Shown one piece after another: positions 23,795 through 29,444 of a DNA stretch of 29,444 nt; position 1 is the stretch's first letter, and each line of letters begins with the position of its first letter. This DNA is from JBCDBH01 sp039184055 (lineage in GTDB: Bacteria > Acidobacteriota > Thermoanaerobaculia > Multivoradales > J023): contig JBCDBH010000026.1 of assembly GCA_039184055.1 (NCBI GenBank), positions 1 through 29,444 on the forward strand, in the 5' to 3' direction. The position numbers and the translations under genes are program-made. The notes under the pieces are model-generated. The model was not told the DNA's origin. It did no database searches and saw only the letters and a program-made list of their open reading frames with translations.

Positions 23795-25135
23795 TCAGAG
23801 GATGTTGATCGGTGCCTGGGCAACGATGCCAGCACCAGCCGATACCTGGACGCAGATCGAGTTCAGACCCGTCACGTCGGTATCCTCGATTTCGAGATCG
23901 AGCGTCGCGGTTCCGTTGCTGTTGGTGATCGCGGTGGTCGTGACCGTCGATCCACCCGGCACCTGGAATTCGGCTCCACCGACACCCGCCGAGGTATTAC
24001 AACCCGTACCCGCGGCGTTGGTCTGGAAGACCCCGAAGCTCACCACGATGTTGGCGATCGGGTCGTTCTCGGCGTCGAGCACCTGGGCTCCGACCGGGAA
24101 TTCGATCGGCGAACCCGCGGTGGGTCGAGTGAACTGCCCCTGGACGTTGATGATGATGCTGGCGGCGTCCTGGCGGATCGTGATGGTGACCGTTGCTGGA
24201 TCGCTGTTTTCCAGAATGGCCGTAACCGAACCCGTTCCACCGATGCTCCCAGCGGTAAACGTCGCCGTGGCGCGGCCCGCGCTATCGGTGCGTACGACGC
24301 TCGCTGGCTCGACCGTGCCGAGATCCGAGAACAACTGGATTTCTCGGTTCGCACCTACGGGAACGTTGTTGTCGTCACGCGCCAGGATCTCGATGGCCGA
24401 CTGCTCAGTGGTGTCGATCACGGTCGGATTGGCCGAAATGAAGAGCACCGGCGCGCGGCCTTCGACCTCGACATCGACCGTGTTGGCGGCCGCCGAGCCA
24501 AAGCGTGCCGTGACCGTCGCGGTACCTGGGCGATCGTCAGCGGTCAAGGTGATTTCGGCGGTTCCTTGACCATCGGTACGCACCCGACCGTTGGCTGGTG
24601 TCAACGTGCCGCGGGTGGTGTCGAAGGTCACCAGATTGCCCGGACCGACCAGTGAATTGTCAGCATTGCGGATCACCGCGATGATCGTCGAAGACTCGAA
24701 GAAACCCACCTGCGCCGGCTGCGCGGTCATCTCGATGACCGGCGTGGTCGTATCGTTCTCGCCGATCAACACCGAAGTTTCGGCGGAGGCGTCACCCGTC
24801 TGTGTCGCGGCGGTGATCATGGCGTCACCGGTACGGCCATCGCTCCGCAGAATGGTCTGCGCCGTGCCGTCGTCACCGACCGACAGCACGGTGTCGGTAA
24901 GGTCGCCCAGCGTGGTGCTCAGGTTGATTTGCGTGCCCGGGAAGAGCGGATTGCCATCGGGTCGGGTGCCACTGACCACGATGGTCGAAAAGCCATCGAT
25001 CTGGATCCGCGCCGGGTTGGCGGTCACCAAAAGCGAGGTGCCGGCGGGTGCGACCGGATTGGCGCTGTCACAACCGAGAACGGCGACCAGTAGGGAAACG
25101 AAGACGAGGTAACGAAGCGACCGGTGGTATCTCAT
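23795..25135 (-). CDS. Lipoprotein with bacterial Ig-like (Big_1/invasin-type) domains
   Basis: The protein has 446 residues. A type II signal peptide (MRYHRSLRY, then LVFVSLLVAVLGC) has a lipobox with Cys22 followed by Asp. The mature part is three to four beta-sandwich repeats of about 90 residues. Their Big_1-like motifs include VTANPARIQIDG, ISANPTVIDTTEQSAIEI, FDTTRGTLTPANGRVRTDGQG and LFSDLGTVEPASVVRTDSAGRATATFTAG. Such domains form stalks on surface or periplasmic proteins. Asp after the Cys would signal inner-membrane retention by the E. coli Lol rule, which may not hold here. ATG 25135 is chosen because the signal peptide starts there. There is no Shine-Dalgarno, and a TATACT -10 ends only nine bases upstream, so the mRNA may be leaderless. 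Confidence 0.87.
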   Translation of the reverse strand: MRYHRSLRYLVFVSLLVAVLGCDSANPVAPAGTSLLVTANPARIQIDGFSTIVVSGTRPDGNPLFPGTQINLSTTLGDLTDTVLSVGDDGTAQTILRSDGRTGDAMITAATQTGDASAETSVLIGENDTTTPVIEMTAQPAQVGFFESSTIIAVIRNADNSLVGPGNLVTFDTTRGTLTPANGRVRTDGQGTAEITLTADDRPGTATVTARFGSAAANTVDVEVEGRAPVLFISANPTVIDTTEQSAIEILARDDNNVPVGANREIQLFSDLGTVEPASVVRTDSAGRATATFTAGSIGGTGSVTAILENSDPATVTITIRQDAASIIINVQGQFTRPTAGSPIEFPVGAQVLDAENDPIANIVVSFGVFQTNAAGTGCNTSAGVGGAEFQVPGGSTVTTTAITNSNGTATLDLEIEDTDVTGLNSICVQVSAGAGIVAQAPINIL

Positions 25136-25143
25136 TGCGGCTG

Positions 25144-25149
25144 AGTATA
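25144..25149 (-). promoter_or_regulatory. -10 element for the Ig-like lipoprotein gene
   Basis: TATACT on the minus strand ends nine bases before the ATG at 25135, so transcription would start at or within about three bases of the start codon. The same hexamer serves the TPR-led operon. No strong -35 is seen. Confidence 0.4.
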
Positions 25150-25173
25150 CGGATGCAGTGGGAAGAACGTCTA

Positions 25174-25204
25174 GCTCGCGCCCCGGCACACCCGAGACGC
25201 GAGC
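25174..25204 (-). terminator. Possible terminator hairpin after the 1,330-aa gene
   Basis: GCTCGCG (25174-25180) and CGCGAGC (25198-25204) pair perfectly; a few inner pairs are possible. On the minus strand it is followed by TAGACGTTCTT, only weakly U-rich. It lies 31 bases past the stop at 25235 and just before the lipoprotein promoter. Confidence 0.4.
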
Positions 25205-25234
25205 GAGAGAAACACTCTCAGGTCTTCGTCCGGA

Positions 25235-28200
25235 TCAGGGCACGGTACCCGACCAGGCGCTGGTATCGCCCGACTCGAAACCATCGATGAAGATGGTATT
25301 CGGCCCGACGACCGGTCCGGAGAAGCCATTGAGGAAGAAGCGCGAATTCGTCAGACCACCGGTGAACCAGCTGCCGGCGGAGCTGAAGAAGTAGTTCGGC
25401 GAGCCGAGGTCGATGTCGTTGCCCGGCATTCTCGCGCTACCCGTCGCACCGAATTGCCCCGAACCGAAGACCACCGCGTAGTTCCCGGGAGGAAGCTCGA
25501 TGTTGCCGGTGAGCAGCTTGATCTCGTCCGAAGTCTGCGGTGCTTCGACGACCGAGGCGAAGATCGCGTCGTTGGTCAGATCGGTATCGGCCGGGAGGCC
25601 GTTGCCGAGCACCGGGACGAGAGCGACGAAGATCGTCTGCCCGGCTTGCCCGTCGGTCGCCACCACGTGACCACCGATGCTGGTCAGGTTGAAGGTATCG
25701 GTGGTGGTGAAGCTGGCGCCGAGAAACGTCGTGCTGTTGATCGCGAACGTACCCGCGCCACTTTGACCGATCGCACCGAGCGTCGCGGTTTCGAAGATCG
25801 TGGTGGCGCCTAGATCCTCGTTGACCACCGACACGTCGACCGGGTTGATGCCCTGATACGACATGTCGCTGCTGTCGACGAAGCCGGTGAGGATCTGGTA
25901 CGGCACGTCACCATCGATCAGGCCATCGTCGATCACACCGGTTACCGTGACCACCTGCGGGGTGAGCGCGTTCTGCGGTGTAAACGTGAGCGAATCGGGC
26001 GACACACGACCTTCGGTGAGATCCGAGCTTTCGAGCGTGAAGGACACCGTGCCGGTCGGAATCCGATCGAGGATGACCTCGAACGTCGCGGTGCCACCGA
26101 GTTCGTTCGTGACCAGACCTTCGAACGGCGTGATCGTGACGCCGGCATCGGAGTCACCCGCGTCGAGGTTGATCACCGATACGTCCTCGGGGTCGAGACC
26201 GTTGAAATCAGGATCGGCGCTCTCGGTGATCCCGGTGAGAACGAGATAGGGCTGATCACCATCGAGCACGTTGTCGTCGACACCGGTGATGACCACGGAC
26301 TGCGGGATCAGAGCGTCGTCCGGGGTGAACAGGACCTGGTCGGCCGAAACGATACCTTCCGAGTCATCACTGGACACGATGCTGAAACTGACGTCCGCGG
26401 TCGGCACCGAGGTCAGCGCGACCTGGAACGAATCCGCCACGCCACCTTCGGTGGTGGTCAGGCCGTTGGTCGGTGTGATGACCACCCGCTGGATGATCTC
26501 GAGTCCGAACACGCCGCCACCATCGGTCGCGGCCCACAGCAGGTTGTTGTCGGTCGGAAAGATCTCGACATCGGTGACGACGTCGTTGGTCAAACCCGGG
26601 TTGAAGCTCGACCAGTTCGCTCCGGCGTCGTTGGACCTCAGCAAGCCACCGTTCTCGGTGCCCGCGTAGAGCAACTGCGGATCCATCGGGTCCTGCTCGA
26701 GCGTCAGGATGAAGCTGCTCGTCACACCGTTGTTGAAGGGATTCCAGCTATCGCCGGCATCGAAGGACTTGAACACGCCGCCACCGTCGGTACCGAGCCA
26801 GAGGATCGACGAATCGGTCGCGTCGACCAGGATGGCGCGCATGAACTGCTCGGTGAGACCGTTGCCGGCATTCCGTTCGGCCCATTCGGAGCCACCATCG
26901 GACGTCTGATAGAGGAACGAGCTTTGGGTTCCGGCGTAGATCGTATCGGCGTCGTCGGGCGCGACGGCGACCGTCGTGATCGTCGCGTTGTTGAAGTTGG
27001 TCAACGGCGCGACCGTCTCGACCAAACGGGTCCAGGTGGTGCCGCCGTTGGTGGTGCGGTAGAGATTACCGGTTACGGCGTAGAGCGTGTTCGCGGTCGC
27101 GTCATTCGGATCGAGCAGCAGCTCGAGCACCGAGAACGGCTCGGGAACCGTGACGTCGAGGTCGAGCTGGGTGAACACCGGCACCGCGGCCTGCGCGTTG
27201 TCGGTTTTGAACACGCCGAAGTCGGTACCGACCCAGAGCGTGTTGGTGTTGGTCGGATCGAGCACGACGTCGAACGCGAGCAAGACCTCGTCACCGGTTC
27301 CCGGGTCGGTGAACACGAGACGGGTGAAGGTCCACAGAGCGCTCGCGCCGCTACCCGCGCGCTGGCCTCGGAACAAGCCACCGCCGACGGTGGCGACGTA
27401 GATCAAACTGTCGTCACCCGGATCGACGACCACCTTCTCGACGAACACACCCGTGGTGTCGCTGAGATCGGGACTGGTCTGGAACCAGTTGTTGGCTTCG
27501 TCTTCGGTCTTGAACACCGTACCGGCAATGGTGCCGGCGTAGACGATCGACGGCCGGAACGGATTGATCAAAGGCTGGATCTCGAGATCGACCCCGAAGG
27601 ATTCGACCGGCAAACCGCCAAGACCCAGGTCGGCGGGCGTCCAGTTGGCGCCGGCGATCGTCGTCCGGTTGACCTCTCCCGTCTCGGTGGCGGCGAGCAG
27701 CACCGAATCGAGCGGCTCGGAGGGCAACACCTCGAAGGCGATGATCGTCTCGTCTTCGAGCCCGAACGCGCTCCAATCGAGCGGGTTGTCGAAGTCACAC
27801 GGGTCGTTTTCCTTGTAGACGCCCGCGTTGCTCGAACCCGCGTAGAGCGTGTAATTGCTCAATGTGCAAAGAGGATCGGGGTCGATCGGATCGAAGGCGA
27901 TCTCGAATACGACCTCGCTACCCAGGCCGCTGTTGTACGGCGCCCAGGTGAAACCCGAATTGAACGAGCGGAACACACCGTCCAGATCGGTTCCGGCGAA
28001 GATCGGAATGGGTCGGTTACGCGTACCTGGAGTCGGCGGGCTTTGGCTGCCAGACCAGGGCTGGAACAGAGCCGGCGCGCCACCATCGGGTTTGCGTTGG
28101 TTCGAATGACCTTCACGATCACCGTTGGCACCCTCGTTCACCGAATCGTCACCGACGACATTGGGGTTCTGGAAAAGCAGACCTGGATCGAGGGGGTACA

Positions 28201-29227
28201 CCTCGACCGAGCCACAACCCACCAAAGGCTGATTGGTGTCGTAACGCAGGCTGTCGAGCTGGTTGTCGCTGTCATCTTCCCGACCGATCGGATAGTCGAC
28301 GTCGTCACCCGTGTACAGACCGACCGCCGAGCTCTCGTTCTCGAGCACGAAGCCCGGAACGGCGAAATCCACCACCGCACCGAGCTCGGGATCACCGATC
28401 ACGAAAAAGCCAGCGGGATTGGTCGAGAAGCCGTCTAGATCGTAGGCCGCGTAGACACCTGTCTCACCACCGGGATCGGTCGAGTCTCGACAGTTGAAGA
28501 GCACCAACACTTTGCCGTCGAGCGCCTCGTTCGGAGGCCCATAGATCTCGACGAACTCGGCCGTCTCGACCGCCTGCGCACCCGGCGTATCGGCATCGAC
28601 CTCGTTGATGGTCAGCTCACTGCTGCCGAGCGCGAGCTCGAGGTCGAAGACGACCCGATTGCCCAGACCGAGACTGGACGACGTCCACGACGTTCCGCCG
28701 TCGAGCGACTTGAACACGCCACCACCGTTGGTGCCGACGTACACGATTCCCGGACTGTCCGGATCGGTCGCCACCGTCAGCGAGAAGGGAGTCGTGATGT
28801 TGGTGGGCTCGACCCCATTGGAAAGCTCCCACGGATCCTGCATACCGACGGGAGACAGACCGTCGATCGTAACCTTGTACACGCCGCTCGCGGTCGCCGC
28901 CCAAAGAGTCGGGTTCGGCGCGGTCTCGTCGATGTGCAAATCGAATACCCGCTTATCGTCGAGCCCGTCGTTGAACTCTTCCCACGTGAAGCCGGCATCG
29001 GTACTGCGATAAACGCCACCGATGTCGGGATCCGTATCGTCGGCCGCGACACCGACATAAATGTGCTTGTTCAAACCGAAGGTCTGATCGTTGACCGCGA
29101 CCGCGGTGACACCACCGCTGAAGGGACCGATCGCGGTCCAGCGGTTGACACCGGCCGAGGCGGGCACGGCGGCAATCGCCATGACGAGCATGAAAAGACC
29201 GGCTGCACGGAAACCCTTGACGTTCAT
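25235..29227 (-). CDS. Secreted BNR/sortilin-like propeller protein with inserted lamin-tail-like domain
   Basis: The protein has 1,330 residues. A signal peptide is cleaved near ASA-G (residue 25). Many BNR/Vps10-like blades with GGVYRSTDAGFTWEEFNDG, GGVFKSLDGGTSWTSSSLG, NLYRTTNGGTTWTRL and similar Asp-box motifs run from about 30 to 905. The propeller is interrupted at about 203-403 by a domain starting LTINEVDADTPG with AEFVEIYGPP and ending RKPDGGAP and SPPTPGTRN, a lamin-tail-domain pattern. Two Calx-beta-like repeats follow (about 912-1136), then a beta-sandwich and the terminal GFESGDTSAWSGTVP. It is predicted to be exported to the cell surface or outside; the ligand is unknown. ATG has GGGAGG nine bases upstream. 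Confidence 0.88.
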   Translation of the reverse strand: MNVKGFRAAGLFMLVMAIAAVPASAGVNRWTAIGPFSGGVTAVAVNDQTFGLNKHIYVGVAADDTDPDIGGVYRSTDAGFTWEEFNDGLDDKRVFDLHIDETAPNPTLWAATASGVYKVTIDGLSPVGMQDPWELSNGVEPTNITTPFSLTVATDPDSPGIVYVGTNGGGVFKSLDGGTSWTSSSLGLGNRVVFDLELALGSSELTINEVDADTPGAQAVETAEFVEIYGPPNEALDGKVLVLFNCRDSTDPGGETGVYAAYDLDGFSTNPAGFFVIGDPELGAVVDFAVPGFVLENESSAVGLYTGDDVDYPIGREDDSDNQLDSLRYDTNQPLVGCGSVEVYPLDPGLLFQNPNVVGDDSVNEGANGDREGHSNQRKPDGGAPALFQPWSGSQSPPTPGTRNRPIPIFAGTDLDGVFRSFNSGFTWAPYNSGLGSEVVFEIAFDPIDPDPLCTLSNYTLYAGSSNAGVYKENDPCDFDNPLDWSAFGLEDETIIAFEVLPSEPLDSVLLAATETGEVNRTTIAGANWTPADLGLGGLPVESFGVDLEIQPLINPFRPSIVYAGTIAGTVFKTEDEANNWFQTSPDLSDTTGVFVEKVVVDPGDDSLIYVATVGGGLFRGQRAGSGASALWTFTRLVFTDPGTGDEVLLAFDVVLDPTNTNTLWVGTDFGVFKTDNAQAAVPVFTQLDLDVTVPEPFSVLELLLDPNDATANTLYAVTGNLYRTTNGGTTWTRLVETVAPLTNFNNATITTVAVAPDDADTIYAGTQSSFLYQTSDGGSEWAERNAGNGLTEQFMRAILVDATDSSILWLGTDGGGVFKSFDAGDSWNPFNNGVTSSFILTLEQDPMDPQLLYAGTENGGLLRSNDAGANWSSFNPGLTNDVVTDVEIFPTDNNLLWAATDGGGVFGLEIIQRVVITPTNGLTTTEGGVADSFQVALTSVPTADVSFSIVSSDDSEGIVSADQVLFTPDDALIPQSVVITGVDDNVLDGDQPYLVLTGITESADPDFNGLDPEDVSVINLDAGDSDAGVTITPFEGLVTNELGGTATFEVILDRIPTGTVSFTLESSDLTEGRVSPDSLTFTPQNALTPQVVTVTGVIDDGLIDGDVPYQILTGFVDSSDMSYQGINPVDVSVVNEDLGATTIFETATLGAIGQSGAGTFAINSTTFLGASFTTTDTFNLTSIGGHVVATDGQAGQTIFVALVPVLGNGLPADTDLTNDAIFASVVEAPQTSDEIKLLTGNIELPPGNYAVVFGSGQFGATGSARMPGNDIDLGSPNYFFSSAGSWFTGGLTNSRFFLNGFSGPVVGPNTIFIDGFESGDTSAWSGTVP

Positions 29228-29422
29228 CTGGCTGTCCTCCCGTCGCCCGCGGAGTCATTCCGAGTCGAAGTTGGTGCGGCTCGAGGCTTGCGCATTGGAC
29301 CTGCGACGGTGAATGCCAATGCGGAACCCGTGGAGCAGGGCGTCCTAATCCAGCCCATACTCAATGGAGTTTGCTTTCGATGGTACCACAACATTGCCAA
29401 AAACTTGTGCATGACTAGATAC

Positions 29423-29444
29423 AAAAAGCGGGGGCGATTCGCCC
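29423..29444 (-). terminator. Terminator cut by the right window edge
   Basis: On the minus strand GGGCGAATCGCCC begins at the window edge and is followed by CCGC and five T (A run 29423-29427 on the plus strand). Five pairs are visible (29432-29436 with 29440-29444), and the GCGG flank suggests that the stem continues outside. It implies a further minus-strand gene to the right. The gap 29228-29422 shows no other clear feature. Confidence 0.6.

Noticed and set aside
25205..25219. GAGAG/CTCTC hairpin as terminator of the 1,330-aa gene
   Set aside because: Only 5 bp and not GC-rich; the 25174-25204 stem is a better, though still weak, candidate.
26924..28438. 504-codon plus-strand frame across the 1,330-aa gene
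   Set aside because: It is antisense to recognisable BNR blades and the lamin-tail-like domain.
1..29444. Mobile element, prophage or recent island
   Set aside because: No transposase, integrase, terminal repeats or shift in base composition was seen; codon character is uniform across the window.

Overview
The window is high-GC bacterial chromosome with dense, mostly operonic genes. Three features point to Acidobacteriota, probably the Thermoanaerobaculia or a relative: an IPTL-CTERM protein tail, large secreted BNR-type propeller proteins, and a C-terminal GFESGDTSAW tail. This is inference from family habits; no rRNA or marker gene fixes the taxon.

Layout. (1) 1-1169, minus strand: the 5' two-thirds or so of a flavin amine oxidase that runs off the window. 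(2) 1170-1529: a 360-base non-coding stretch. It holds a strongly folded element with a textbook minus-strand terminator, so it is a candidate small RNA or oxidase leader. (3) 1530-14272, plus strand: five co-oriented genes, namely a helix-turn-helix/TPR-like regulator, a 761-aa Rossmann-motif protein of unknown function, a YqiJ-like membrane protein with an NfeD-type OB domain, a YqiK-type flotillin, and a 1,894-aa coiled-coil AAA ATPase resembling the 'DNA repair ATPase' (DUF3686) family. This is the best candidate for an undescribed system: a flotillin membrane scaffold coupled to a giant ATPase and an uncharacterised nucleotide-binding protein. (4) 14415-15380, plus strand: a secreted IPTL-CTERM protein. 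It is followed by a bidirectional terminator shared with the convergent operon.

(5) 23663-15464, minus strand: a nine-gene, tightly coupled operon. In order of transcription it encodes a TPR protein with a long acidic linker, a roadblock/LC7 protein, AccB, AccC, ThiE, a neurotransmitter:sodium symporter family transporter with its 37-aa MetS-type small subunit, shikimate kinase and a metallophosphoesterase. Most junctions overlap or are separated by fewer than 70 bases. It mixes fatty-acid, thiamine and aromatic biosynthesis with amino-acid uptake. (6) 25135-23795, minus strand: an Ig-like (Big_1-type) lipoprotein that appears to be leaderless. (7) 29227-25235, minus strand: a 1,330-aa secreted BNR/sortilin-like propeller protein with a lamin-tail-like domain inserted in it. 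(8) The right edge carries half of a terminator for a further minus-strand gene outside the window.

No rRNA, tRNA, CRISPR array, transposase or phage gene was seen.
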